A DNA stretch of 15,519 bases from RGIG990 sp045589455 (GTDB lineage Bacteria > Verrucomicrobiota > Kiritimatiellia > RFP12 > UBA3636). This document shows positions 5,694 to 13,259 of this stretch, one piece after another; within the stretch, counting starts at the first letter, position 1, and each line of letters begins with the position of its first letter. The stretch lies in assembly GCA_045589455.1 (NCBI GenBank), contig JAZNPC010000061.1, positions 1-15,519 of the forward strand. Direction: 5' to 3'. Below the pieces are notes generated by a model. The model was given only the letters and a program-made list of their open reading frames with translations. It did no database searches and was not told where the DNA came from. The position numbers and the translations under genes were made by a program.

Positions 5694-8273
5694 ATGGCAG
5701 AAGCACTTACACCGATGATGCGTCAATATCAGCGCATAAAATCAGAGGTGGCATCAGACATTTTATTGATGTTTCGCTTAGGCGATTTCTATGAAATGTT
5801 TTATGAGGACGCACAGATAGCTGCACCTATTCTAGGTGTTGCGCTTACCAAGCGCGCAGGCTATCCAATGTGTGGTGTGCCTTATCATGCTGTTGATGTT
5901 TATCTCGCAAAGCTTGTTCGTGCGGGTAAAAAGATTGCTATTTGTGATCAGATGGAGGACCCTGCCCTAGCTAAGGGTATTGTTCGCCGTGAAATTACCC
6001 GCATTGTAACACCCGGTTCTATCACAGAAGAAAATATTCTTTCTGATGAAAAGAATAATTACCTTGTTGCAATAGCGGTTGGACCTTTTGATAAAAATAA
6101 GTCAGATGCATCAAAGCTTGCTATTGCAGCAATAGATATTTCTACTGGTGAGCTATTTGCAGAAGAAGCAGAGAGCTTTGCTGGAGGCGTAAGTATTGTT
6201 CGCCGCCTCTCTCCTGGAGAGGGAATAGTTCCTCGTCAATCTATTGATTCAGAGGAGTCCTATGCCGAGCTTTTACTCAAAGAAGCAGGAGTTGGCTGTA
6301 TAACACCAGTAGAAGAGTGGTTTTTTGATGAGGCTTCAGCATATGGTGCCGTAACACGTCACTTTGCTGTTCGCTCACTTGAAGGCTTTGGCTGTGAAGG
6401 TAAGCCACTTGTTGCAGCGGCGGCAGGTGCTTTGCTCCAGCATGTTCGCGATAATCTTCGCCGCGATCTTTCACACGTCAAAAATCTTCGCTTAAATCTT
6501 TCTGCTGGATATATGCAGCTTGATGAAGCCACCTGTGCTCATCTTGATCTTGTTCCACAAAATGGAAAAGGCTCAGCAGAAACACTCTTTGGTGTGCTAA
6601 ATACAACCTGCACACCTATGGGTACTCGCTTGCTATCACGTTGGATTGTTCGCCCTCTTCATGATGTTGATGCAATTAATGCTCGCCAATCTGCTGTTGC
6701 AGCAATAATTGCTAGTCGTAGCGCTCTAACACCTTTGCGTACAGCACTTTGTGAGGTGCGCGATCTTGAACGAATCATTGCCCGTATATCACTTGGTCGC
6801 GGTAATGCACGTGATTTGCAGGCTGTGGCAAATGCACTTCGTGTTGTCCCTGAGCTACGTAGTCGCTTAGAGGGAAGTGTTGCCCAAAGCTCATCTCTTA
6901 TCACATCTCTTCTTGAGGATTTACAACCTCTCCCAGAGTTAACAGCAGAAATTGATAAAACAATTGTAGAAACACCACCAACCACTCTTAATGAAGGTGG
7001 AATAATCCGCGAAGGTGTAGATGCTGAGCTTGATGAGCTACGTAGTGCCGCTGCAAATGGACGCGCTTGGATTGCCAATTACCAAGCCTCAGAAATTGCA
7101 AAAACGGGTATCAAAACCCTAAAGGTTAGATATAACAAGGTCTTTGGTTACTTTATTGAAGTAAGTATTGGCCAAATTGGTAATGTTCCAGAACACTATG
7201 TCCGTAAGCAAACAATGACAAATTGTGAGCGTTATACAACGCCAGAGCTTAAGGAGGTAGAGGAAAAAATTTCTGGTGCCGCAGAGCGTGCCATAAGTAA
7301 GGAAGAAGAATTATTCCTTGCTTTGCGCGATAAGATTGTTTCCTTCACATCGCAAATTCAAGCAATAGCGGCTGCAATTGCTAATGTTGATGTGCTTGCA
7401 GCACTAGCAGATAGGGCACTAGCACTTGGCTATGTTCGCCCACAAATTCTTGAAAATGATACACTTCGCATCATGGGTGGCCGCCATCCTGTTATTGAAC
7501 AGCTTCCTGATGCAGAGCGCTTTGTTCCAAATGATGTTGAGCTAAATTGTGATACTCGCCAAATTATGATTATCACAGGACCAAACATGGCTGGTAAGTC
7601 AACCTACATTCGTCAGGTCGCTGTGCTTGTTATTATGGCTCAAATTGGCTCATATATTCCTGCAGATGTTGCTGAAATTGGAGTGGTAGATCGAGTATTC
7701 ACTCGTGTAGGTGCTAGTGATGATCTTGTCCGTGGCCGCAGTACCTTTATGGTTGAGATGCAGGAAACAGCTAATATCTTAAATAATGCTACACCACGTA
7801 GTCTTATTGTTTTAGATGAAATTGGCCGTGGCACAAGTACCTTTGATGGTATTAGTATCGCTTGGGCTGTGGCAGAGTATCTCCATAACACACCAGAAGT
7901 TAAGGCAAAGACCTTATTTGCAACACATTATCACGAACTAACAGATTTGGCAAATACTCTTGATGGTGTAGTAAATTGCAGTGTTTTAGTAAGTGAGAAT
8001 CCTAACGGAATTGTATTTTTAAGAAAAATTATTAATGGCCCTGCTGATAAGAGCTATGGTATAGCAGTAGCAAAGCTAGCTGGTATGCCAGAGGGTGTTA
8101 TTGGTAGAGCAAAGGATATATTAACCACGCTAGAGGCAGATGATTCTGACGAAAATGCTGCTGTAAATCATGGAGACGGGTATTCTCCTGCATTTGCAGA
8201 AACTCGTGCAAAGGCCAAAAAAGCACGTGCGGTTTTCGACGATAAGAACATGCTTTTATTTGATGGTTTTTAA
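5694..8273 (+). CDS. mutS: DNA mismatch repair protein MutS
   Basis: MutS recognises base mismatches and small loops and starts methyl-directed or nick-directed repair with MutL. The 859 residues match the family. The N-terminal mismatch-recognition domain carries the Phe-x-Glu motif (Phe32-Tyr33-Glu34 in RLGDFYEMF), which marks a true mismatch-binding MutS1 rather than MutS2. The ATPase domain has Walker A GPNMAGKST at 629-637, Walker B VLDEIGRG with Asp708-Glu709, and the signature TSTFDG after it. The clamp and lever regions fill the middle. The C-terminal tail is short after the helix-turn-helix dimer region. The ATG at 5694 is supported by AGAGGT about 9 bases upstream. A weak 9-bp hairpin (5652-5660 with 5668-5676) lies just before that site and could modulate translation. 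Upstream spacing is 48 bases; no terminator is visible after it. Confidence 0.98.
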   Translation: MAEALTPMMRQYQRIKSEVASDILLMFRLGDFYEMFYEDAQIAAPILGVALTKRAGYPMCGVPYHAVDVYLAKLVRAGKKIAICDQMEDPALAKGIVRREITRIVTPGSITEENILSDEKNNYLVAIAVGPFDKNKSDASKLAIAAIDISTGELFAEEAESFAGGVSIVRRLSPGEGIVPRQSIDSEESYAELLLKEAGVGCITPVEEWFFDEASAYGAVTRHFAVRSLEGFGCEGKPLVAAAAGALLQHVRDNLRRDLSHVKNLRLNLSAGYMQLDEATCAHLDLVPQNGKGSAETLFGVLNTTCTPMGTRLLSRWIVRPLHDVDAINARQSAVAAIIASRSALTPLRTALCEVRDLERIIARISLGRGNARDLQAVANALRVVPELRSRLEGSVAQSSSLITSLLEDLQPLPELTAEIDKTIVETPPTTLNEGGIIREGVDAELDELRSAAANGRAWIANYQASEIAKTGIKTLKVRYNKVFGYFIEVSIGQIGNVPEHYVRKQTMTNCERYTTPELKEVEEKISGAAERAISKEEELFLALRDKIVSFTSQIQAIAAAIANVDVLAALADRALALGYVRPQILENDTLRIMGGRHPVIEQLPDAERFVPNDVELNCDTRQIMIITGPNMAGKSTYIRQVAVLVIMAQIGSYIPADVAEIGVVDRVFTRVGASDDLVRGRSTFMVEMQETANILNNATPRSLIVLDEIGRGTSTFDGISIAWAVAEYLHNTPEVKAKTLFATHYHELTDLANTLDGVVNCSVLVSENPNGIVFLRKIINGPADKSYGIAVAKLAGMPEGVIGRAKDILTTLEADDSDENAAVNHGDGYSPAFAETRAKAKKARAVFDDKNMLLFDGF

Positions 8274-8311
8274 AAAAATGACAAAAATAAGCCAAATTTA
8301 AAAATTTAGAC

Positions 8312-8340
8312 TTGTTTTTTGAAAAAATTTAGTTTAATAT
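8312..8340 (+). promoter_or_regulatory. Probable promoter of rpmB
   Basis: TTGTTT (8312-8317) and TAATAT (8335-8340) are separated by exactly 17 bases in the AT-rich gap after mutS. Transcription would start about 25 bases before the rpmB ATG, and the gap holds no mutS terminator, so some read-through is also likely. Confidence 0.5.
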
Positions 8341-8370
8341 TATGACTTTCTTGCAAGGAGAATAATAGAT

Positions 8371-8598
8371 ATGTCTAGAGTTTGTGAAATCTGCGGCAAA
8401 GGTCCGCTAACAGGTAATAAAATCGTACGTCATGGTTTGGCAAAGTACAAGGGTGGTATCGGTCTTCATACTACAGCCGTTACACGCCGTCGCTTCCTTC
8501 CAAACCTACACAACGTTCACGCTATCGTGGACGGAAGAAAGTGCCACATCAGCGTATGCGCTGCATGCATCAAGCAGGGCCGCGTAACAAAAGCATAA
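8371..8598 (+). CDS. rpmB: 50S ribosomal protein L28, zinc-binding type
   Basis: L28 is a structural protein of the large ribosomal subunit. The 75-residue length and the opening SRVCEICGKGPLTGN followed by RRRFLPNLH are diagnostic. Cys5 and Cys8 at the N-terminus and Cys63 and Cys66 (CAAC) near the C-terminus form the two CxxC pairs of the zinc-binding form of L28; an extra Cys58 is also present. Bacteria that carry both forms often swap the zinc-containing one for a zinc-free paralogue under zinc limitation, so a second copy elsewhere is possible. The ATG at 8371 has a strong AAGGAG site 10 bases upstream. It appears to be transcribed alone, with a promoter before it and a strong terminator after it. 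Confidence 0.97.
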   Translation: MSRVCEICGKGPLTGNKIVRHGLAKYKGGIGLHTTAVTRRRFLPNLHNVHAIVDGRKCHISVCAACIKQGRVTKA

Positions 8599-8630
8599 TT
8601 AAGCTTTTGGCTACGATAAGAGTATCTTTC

Positions 8631-8670
8631 AATAAGCCTTTGTCTTTTAGAGACAAGGGCTTATTTTTTT
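8631..8670 (+). terminator. Rho-independent terminator after rpmB
   Basis: A 15-bp stem (8631-8645 with 8651-8665, one T-G pair) with a 5-base loop ends in an uninterrupted T run to 8670. It closes the rpmB transcript 32 bases after the stop codon. Confidence 0.93.
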
Positions 8671-8672
8671 GG

Positions 8673-8701
8673 GGATTATTGTTAAAAAAAACGAATAATC
8701 C
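8673..8701 (+). repeat. Inverted repeat upstream of the AICAR transformylase gene
   Basis: GGATTATT at 8673-8680 is repeated in inverted form as AATAATCC at 8694-8701, with a 13-base spacer. It lies between the rpmB terminator and the next promoter, so it is not needed to end rpmB. It could be an operator half-site pair or simply an AT-rich coincidence. Confidence 0.4.
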
Positions 8702-8703
8702 TT

Positions 8704-8719
8704 AATACAATTTTGTATT
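8704..8719 (+). repeat. Short palindrome, candidate operator upstream of a promoter
   Basis: AATACAA and TTGTATT form 7-base arms around a 2-base centre, ending 30 bases before the -35 element of the following promoter. The compact symmetry resembles a binding site for a dimeric regulator. No specific regulator is recognised. Confidence 0.4.
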
Positions 8720-8749
8720 GTTGCTCAGCTCTTTTATGGTCTCTCTTCA

Positions 8750-8778
8750 TTGACTTTGACCTATCAAAATGATAAAAT
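8750..8778 (+). promoter_or_regulatory. Promoter of the AICAR transformylase gene
   Basis: TTGACT (8750-8755) and TAAAAT (8773-8778) are separated by exactly 17 bases, the best sigma70-type promoter in the window. Transcription would begin near 8785, giving a leader of roughly 70 bases with a small hairpin (GCAC-TTATT-GTGC, 8797-8809). Its position rules out any coding start upstream of about 8785. Confidence 0.75.
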
Positions 8779-8853
8779 TTGTACATATATCGTTTTGCAC
8801 TTATTGTGCCCAAAAATATCATAAAAAATAATAAGCTCAGTCAAAGGTTAATT

Positions 8854-10119
8854 ATGGATCTTAAAGCCGCATATAAAACAATTATGGATGACCATTTTAC
8901 TCCTCAAATGGAAATATCTTTCATTGATGGAGATAAACGCCAAACACTATCCTACGAAAAGGTTTCTTGGGTAATCGATGGTGAAAATAAGGGCTTAAGA
9001 TATGGTGAGAATCCTGGCCAAGAAGCAGCTGTTTATAAGCTTGTTAATGGCAACCTAGTTCTTGGTGATGTTGAGAGCATTCAAGCAGGAAATATTCTTG
9101 CTTCTGAGCCAGAGCTTCTTCAGTCTGGTAAGCATCCTGGCAAAACAAATCTAACAGATGCAGATAATGCACTAAATATTCTTCGCTATCTAACAGATAC
9201 TCCTTGCTCAGTAATCGTTAAGCACAATAACCCATGTGGTGTAGCAAAGGCAGATTCACTTGTTGATTCTTTTTCAAAAGCATATCGCGCAGACCGCGTT
9301 GCTGCATTTGGTGGCTGTGTTGCTCTTAACCGCGAGGTTGATGTTGAGACAGCAAAGCTAATTGCTGAAAATTATATGGAGGTTGTTGTTGCTCCAGAAT
9401 TCGCACCTGGCGTAATGGATATCTTTGCAGAGAAGAAGAACCTACGTGTAATGCGCATCAAGAATATGAGCCGCCTAACAGATTTTGTAGCAAAGCCATT
9501 TGTTGACTTTAAGTCTCTTATTGATGGTGGCCTTGTGGCACAGTGGTCATTCACACCACTTGCACGTAAGGCAGAGCAATTCCTTCCTGCAGAGTGCAAG
9601 CGCAAGGATGGCACAGTCCACCGCATTAAGCGTATGCCAACAGCCAAGGAATATGATGATCTTGTATTTGGTTGGCTTGTAGAGGCTGGTGTAACAAGTA
9701 ACTCTGTTCTTTATGTAAAGGATGGCGTGACAGTTGGTATTGGAACAGGTGAGCAGGATCGCGTTGGTGTTGCAGAAATTGCACGTGATAAGGCATACCG
9801 TAAGCTTGCTGATTTAATCTGCTTTGATAAGTACCAGGTTCCTTATAATGATTTGCAGCTTCGTTTTGGTGATGAAGGTCTAAAGTATAAGGCAGAGATT
9901 GATGAGGAAACAGCAGCACGTAAGGGTGGTCTACCTGGTTGTGCAATGGTTTCTGATGCATTCTTCCCATTCCGTGATGGTGCTGAGGTTGGTATCCGTG
10001 AGGGTATTACATCTATCGTTCAGCCAGGTGGCGCAATTCGTGATTGGGATGTAATTGATTGCTGTAATGATGCTGGTGTAGCAATGGTATTTACTGGCCA
10101 GCGTTCATTTAAGCACTAA
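8854..10119 (+). CDS. purH: Standalone AICAR transformylase (PurH C-terminal domain only)
   Basis: It transfers a formyl group from 10-formyl-THF to AICAR, the penultimate step of IMP synthesis. In most bacteria this domain is fused behind an N-terminal IMP cyclohydrolase domain of about 200 residues; that domain is absent. Visible motifs in the 421-residue protein are RYGENPGQ at 49-56, the catalytic KHNNPCG at 123-129, then AFGG, and the C-terminal SDAFFPFRDG and QPGGAIRDWDV. The ATG at 8854 is preferred over an in-frame TTG at 8779 because it has AAAGGT 6-11 bases upstream, gives a sensible N-terminus (MDLKAAYKTIM), and the earlier codon overlaps the promoter. A separate IMP cyclohydrolase must be encoded elsewhere if the pathway is complete. 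The reaction is confident; the symbol purH strictly denotes the fused enzyme. Confidence 0.88.
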   Translation: MDLKAAYKTIMDDHFTPQMEISFIDGDKRQTLSYEKVSWVIDGENKGLRYGENPGQEAAVYKLVNGNLVLGDVESIQAGNILASEPELLQSGKHPGKTNLTDADNALNILRYLTDTPCSVIVKHNNPCGVAKADSLVDSFSKAYRADRVAAFGGCVALNREVDVETAKLIAENYMEVVVAPEFAPGVMDIFAEKKNLRVMRIKNMSRLTDFVAKPFVDFKSLIDGGLVAQWSFTPLARKAEQFLPAECKRKDGTVHRIKRMPTAKEYDDLVFGWLVEAGVTSNSVLYVKDGVTVGIGTGEQDRVGVAEIARDKAYRKLADLICFDKYQVPYNDLQLRFGDEGLKYKAEIDEETAARKGGLPGCAMVSDAFFPFRDGAEVGIREGITSIVQPGGAIRDWDVIDCCNDAGVAMVFTGQRSFKH

Positions 10120-10137
10120 AAAAAAACAATGCTTTTG

Positions 10138-10161
10138 CCTACACCAAGTTTTTGGTGTAGG
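10138..10161 (+). other. Perfect hairpin without T-run between purH-like gene and kdsD
   Basis: CCTACACCAA (10138-10147) pairs perfectly with 10152-10161 around a GTTT loop. No T tract follows on the + strand, so it is not a standard terminator. An A tract lies at 10118-10126, 11 bases before the stem. It may stabilise the upstream message end or weakly reduce read-through into kdsD, for which no separate promoter is obvious. Confidence 0.6.
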
Positions 10162-10194
10162 TCTACGATATCCTATTTTGAAAGAGGGCAAAAA

Positions 10195-11169
10195 ATGAGT
10201 AGTATTGAACTAGCACGTCGCGTATTTGATATAGAAATTGAAGGACTTGTTGCCGTAAGAGACTCAATTGATGAGCATTTTCTTAAGGTTATGGACATGT
10301 GCCTAGAGGCTCTTTCAAAGGGAGGAAAGCTAGTCATTACTGGCGTTGGTAAAAACCTACACATAGCTGAGAAAATGTCGGCAACCCTTGCAAGTACGGG
10401 CTCTACTAGCGTTGTCCTAAATCCTTCTCAAGCAATTCATGGCGATTTGGGTATACTTGCTCAAAACGATGTTCTTTTTGCATTGAGCTATTCTGGTGAG
10501 TCAGAGGAAATTAAAAATCTAATTCCTGCGGTTCGTAGACTTGGTGTTCCTGTTGTTGCTATGACAGGAAATGCAGATAGCGGTCTAGCAAAGCTTAGCC
10601 AAGAGCTATTGCTTGCCAAGGTTCCTCGTGAGGCTTGCCCATTTGGTATGGCACCAACCTCAAGTACAACCGCAACACTTGCTCTAGGCGATGCATTTGC
10701 AATGGCTTTACTTGATGCTCGCGGCTTCAAGAAAGAGGATTATGCAAAGCTACACCCTGGTGGAGCAATTGGTCGTGCATTGCTGTTGCGTGTAAAGGAT
10801 ATTATGCGCAAGGATGAAAAGGTGGCAAAGGTTGTATGCACAGCAACAGTTAAAGAGGTAGTTGTGGCAATGACAAAGGCACGTGGTGGTGCCGCATATG
10901 TTGTTGATGAGTCAGATAAGCTTGTTGGTATTTATACAGATGGTGATTTCCGTAGAAATGTAGCAGCAGGAAATTGTGATATTTTAAATTCACAGGTAGC
11001 AGAGGTAATGACCAAGAATCCAACCTGTGTTAAGCCAGATATGCTCGCTGTAGATGTTCTACGAGTTCTTGAGAAGCGTGATATTGATGATTTGCCAGTA
11101 GTAAATGAAGTCGGTAATCTCGTTGGAGCAATTGACATTCAAGACCTTCCTAAAGTTAAGGTAATGTAA
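10195..11169 (+). CDS. kdsD: D-arabinose 5-phosphate isomerase, KdsD/KpsF family
   Basis: This enzyme interconverts D-ribulose 5-phosphate and D-arabinose 5-phosphate, the first step towards Kdo in lipopolysaccharide. The 324-residue protein has an N-terminal SIS sugar-isomerase domain (about 35-185) with GVGKN at 50-54, IHGDLG at 81-86, SYSGESEE at 98-105, PTSSTTATLALGDA at 154-167 and LHPGGAIGR at 186-194, followed by two CBS domains (about 201-262 and 269-322). That SIS-CBS-CBS order defines the family. The ATG at 10195 has AGAGGG 6 bases upstream and gives the family N-terminus; an ATG at 10129 would add 22 residues encoded by the preceding hairpin and is rejected. Only 6 bases separate its stop from ribBA, so the two are probably translationally coupled. 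KpsF and GutQ paralogues cannot be told apart from sequence alone. Confidence 0.93.
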   Translation: MSSIELARRVFDIEIEGLVAVRDSIDEHFLKVMDMCLEALSKGGKLVITGVGKNLHIAEKMSATLASTGSTSVVLNPSQAIHGDLGILAQNDVLFALSYSGESEEIKNLIPAVRRLGVPVVAMTGNADSGLAKLSQELLLAKVPREACPFGMAPTSSTTATLALGDAFAMALLDARGFKKEDYAKLHPGGAIGRALLLRVKDIMRKDEKVAKVVCTATVKEVVVAMTKARGGAAYVVDESDKLVGIYTDGDFRRNVAAGNCDILNSQVAEVMTKNPTCVKPDMLAVDVLRVLEKRDIDDLPVVNEVGNLVGAIDIQDLPKVKVM

Positions 11170-11175
11170 TTTAAG

Positions 11176-12372
11176 ATGAAAAAATTTAATACAATTGATG
11201 AAGTATTAGCAGATTTACGCGCAGGCAAATGTGTTTGTGTTGTAGATGATGCTGATAGAGAAAATGAGGGCGATGTAATTTGCGCAGGTGAATTTGCAAC
11301 GCTTGAAAATGTTAACTTTATGGCATCCTATGCAAAGGGCCTAATTTGTATGCCAATGACCGGCGAAATTACAAATAAGCTTGGCCTTGAGCAGATGGTT
11401 AATAATAATACAGATAACCATGGTACAGCATTTACTGTTTCCATTGATCATGTGGATACCACAACAGGTATCTCTGCAAAGGAGCGTTCAGACACAGCAA
11501 TAAAGGCTTGCTCCCCCGATGCAAAGCCAGAGGATTTTCGTCGTCCTGGTCATATGTTCCCATTAAGAGCACGTGAGGGTGGTGTGCTATATCGTGCTGG
11601 TCATACAGAAGCAACAGTTGACCTAATGAAGCTTGCGGGCTTGTATCCAATCGGACTATGCTGTGAGATTATGAAGGACGATGGTGATATGGCTCGTCTT
11701 TCAGATGTTGAACAATTTGCAGAGCAGCATAATCTTAAGCTTTGCTCAGTAGCTGATATTATTTCATATCGCTTGGAGAAGGAATCCTTTGTTGAGTTTA
11801 TTGAAGAAGTTGACATGCCAACACACTTTGGTCACTTTAAGCTACGTATGTATAAGTCTTTAATTGATGGTGCTGAGCATTTGGCGCTTTATCAAGGAGA
11901 TTTAGCTGCTAGCGATAAGCCTCCTCTAGTGCGTGTTCATAGTGAGTGCTTCACCGGTGATGTTCTAGGTTCTTGCCGTTGTGATTGTGGTCAGCAGCTT
12001 CATGCAGCAATGCAGCGCATTGCAGAAGAGGGCTGTGGCGTAGTTCTTTACATGCGCCAAGAGGGTCGTGGTATTGGTCTAGCAAATAAGCTTCATGCAT
12101 ACCGTCTCCAGGAGGCAGGCCTTGATACTGTTGAGGCAAATGTAAAGTTAGGCTTTGCACCAGATTTGCGCGACTATGGTATTGGTGCACAGATTCTTCG
12201 CAAGCTTGGCCTCAACAGCATTCGCTTGTTAACCAATAATCCGCAAAAGATTAAGGGTCTTGAGGGCTATGGCTTAACAATTACTGAGCGTGTGCCAATC
12301 CAATTTGAGCCAAACGAGTTTAATCAGTGCTATCTTGAGGTCAAGAAGACCAAGATGGGTCATATTTTATAA
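11176..12372 (+). CDS. ribBA: Bifunctional DHBP synthase / GTP cyclohydrolase II RibBA
   Basis: RibBA feeds both branches of riboflavin synthesis: the N-terminal half converts ribulose 5-phosphate to 3,4-dihydroxy-2-butanone 4-phosphate plus formate, and the C-terminal half opens GTP. The RibB half (1-200) has the acidic loop DDADRENEGD at 24-33, with Glu31 and Asp33, and RAGHTEA at 140-146 with His143. The RibA half (from about 205) has VHSECFTGDVLGS at 254-266 and the zinc cysteines Cys258, Cys269 and Cys271, RQEGRGIGL at 294-302, DYGIGAQIL at 333-341 and RLLTNNPQK at 350-358. Cys267 is an extra cysteine beside the zinc site. At 398 residues it is a full-length fusion. No strong ribosome site precedes the ATG, which lies 6 bases after the kdsD stop, suggesting coupled translation. 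No FMN riboswitch is seen locally. Confidence 0.97.
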   Translation: MKKFNTIDEVLADLRAGKCVCVVDDADRENEGDVICAGEFATLENVNFMASYAKGLICMPMTGEITNKLGLEQMVNNNTDNHGTAFTVSIDHVDTTTGISAKERSDTAIKACSPDAKPEDFRRPGHMFPLRAREGGVLYRAGHTEATVDLMKLAGLYPIGLCCEIMKDDGDMARLSDVEQFAEQHNLKLCSVADIISYRLEKESFVEFIEEVDMPTHFGHFKLRMYKSLIDGAEHLALYQGDLAASDKPPLVRVHSECFTGDVLGSCRCDCGQQLHAAMQRIAEEGCGVVLYMRQEGRGIGLANKLHAYRLQEAGLDTVEANVKLGFAPDLRDYGIGAQILRKLGLNSIRLLTNNPQKIKGLEGYGLTITERVPIQFEPNEFNQCYLEVKKTKMGHIL

Positions 12373-12385
12373 AACATCGGAGAAG

Positions 12386-12399
12386 CGGGCTTTAGCCCG
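12386..12399 (+). other. GC-rich mini-hairpin beside the PNP ribosome site
   Basis: CGGGC (12386-12390) pairs with GCCCG (12395-12399) around TTTA. It ends 4 bases before the AGGAGG ribosome site (12404-12409) of the next gene. There is no T-run, so it is not a terminator; an influence on initiation or message stability is possible but unproven. Confidence 0.5.
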
Positions 12400-12414
12400 A
12401 GTTAGGAGGAACCA

Positions 12415-13239
12415 ATGGATATTAAACTATTTGATGAAGCATTTGCAGCAATTCCAGAGGCATTTAAAAAGTCTTCTCCAATTTGTGCTATGGTTTTAGG
12501 CTCTGGCTGGAATAAGGCAGTAGATAAGCTAGAGATTCTTGCAGAAATTTCCTATGCAGATATTCCTAATTACGGTGGCGCAACGGTTATTGGTCACTCA
12601 GGTAGACTTTTGCTTGTAAAAACAAAATCAGGTCGTGAAGCATTAGCATTTTGTGGTCGTCGCCATTGGTATGAAGGCGCAGATTGGGAGGCAGTAGTAA
12701 TGCCTGTTGAAATTGCTCGCCGCCTAGGTGTTAGCACAATGCTTATTACAAATGCAGCAGGTGGCATCCGTCAAAGCTTGCGCCCAGGTGATATGGTTGC
12801 AATTCGTGATCATTTGCGCTTAACAGATATTTCACCACTTCGAGGGGCACATAATCCACATTTTGGTCCTCGTTTCCCGGATCAGTCTGCAGTTTACAAT
12901 CAAGAGCTTATTCAGAAGCTAAAGACAGTTGCACTTGAGGGAGGCACAATTCTAACTGATGGTGTATATGCATTCTCAAGTGGCCCAGCCTTTGAAACAC
13001 CAGCAGAAATTCGTGCTTACGGAATTTTAGGCGCAGATTTAGTTGGTATGTCAACAGTTCCAGAGGCAATGTATGCTAGCTCAATAGGTATGAAGGTTGC
13101 AGCAGTTAGCTTTGTAAGTAATATGGCGGCAGGTATTTCTCCAAATACCACACTTTCTGGTGACGAAGTAATAGAGTGTGCAAATCAGAATGCAGAATCT
13201 ATGGCTAAGCTTGTTGTTGGCTTCATTGAAACTCTATAA
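12415..13239 (+). CDS. Purine nucleoside phosphorylase, trimeric (PNP/MTAP) type
   Basis: The enzyme splits inosine, guanosine and their deoxy forms with phosphate to the free base and (deoxy)ribose 1-phosphate, serving purine salvage. The 274-residue length suits the trimeric family. Motifs: LGSGWN at 28-33 (phosphate binding), GRRHWYEG at 81-88 with His84, ITNAAGGI at 111-118, SGPAFETPAEIR at 189-200 with Phe193-Glu194, GMSTVPEA at 211-218 and SNMAAGI at 235-241 with the base-contacting Asn236, which points to 6-oxopurine preference. Where relatives have a His near the ribose (SHEEV-like), this protein has LSGDEV at 247-252, an unusual change. The start is secure: AGGAGG 6 bases before the ATG. 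It follows ribBA by 42 bases in the same likely operon. A methylthioadenosine phosphorylase role is less likely but not excluded. Confidence 0.92.
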   Translation: MDIKLFDEAFAAIPEAFKKSSPICAMVLGSGWNKAVDKLEILAEISYADIPNYGGATVIGHSGRLLLVKTKSGREALAFCGRRHWYEGADWEAVVMPVEIARRLGVSTMLITNAAGGIRQSLRPGDMVAIRDHLRLTDISPLRGAHNPHFGPRFPDQSAVYNQELIQKLKTVALEGGTILTDGVYAFSSGPAFETPAEIRAYGILGADLVGMSTVPEAMYASSIGMKVAAVSFVSNMAAGISPNTTLSGDEVIECANQNAESMAKLVVGFIETL

Positions 13240-13259
13240 AACTGGCCATTTGTTTCGTG

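Noticed and set aside
8779..8853. Upstream in-frame extension of the AICAR transformylase from a TTG at 8779
   Set aside because: The codon abuts the -10 box (8773-8778), so it would not be transcribed or would be at the extreme 5' end; the extension is not protein-like, and ATG 8854 has a ribosome site.
9500..9682. + strand ORF inside the AICAR transformylase gene
   Set aside because: It lies in another frame of a strongly conserved gene and has no ribosome site or recognisable protein features.
10118..10161. Rho-independent terminator after the AICAR transformylase gene
   Set aside because: The stem is perfect, but no T-run follows on the + strand; the A tract on the opposite side is 11 bases away from the stem.
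10129..10194. Upstream ATG start for kdsD at 10129
   Set aside because: It would translate the hairpin region into residues unlike the family; ATG 10195 has AGAGGG upstream and gives the normal N-terminus.
11100..11176. FMN riboswitch before ribBA
   Set aside because: The upstream 6 bases plus the kdsD coding end leave no room for the multi-stem FMN aptamer, and none of its conserved blocks appears.
12371..12414. Riboswitch (preQ1- or purine-type) before PNP
   Set aside because: Only one short hairpin is present; none of the conserved core sequence of the preQ1 or purine classes is seen in the 42-base spacer.
12290..12499. + strand ORF spanning the ribBA end and PNP start
   Set aside because: It overlaps two well-supported genes in a different frame; the hairpin and ribosome site of PNP explain the gap.
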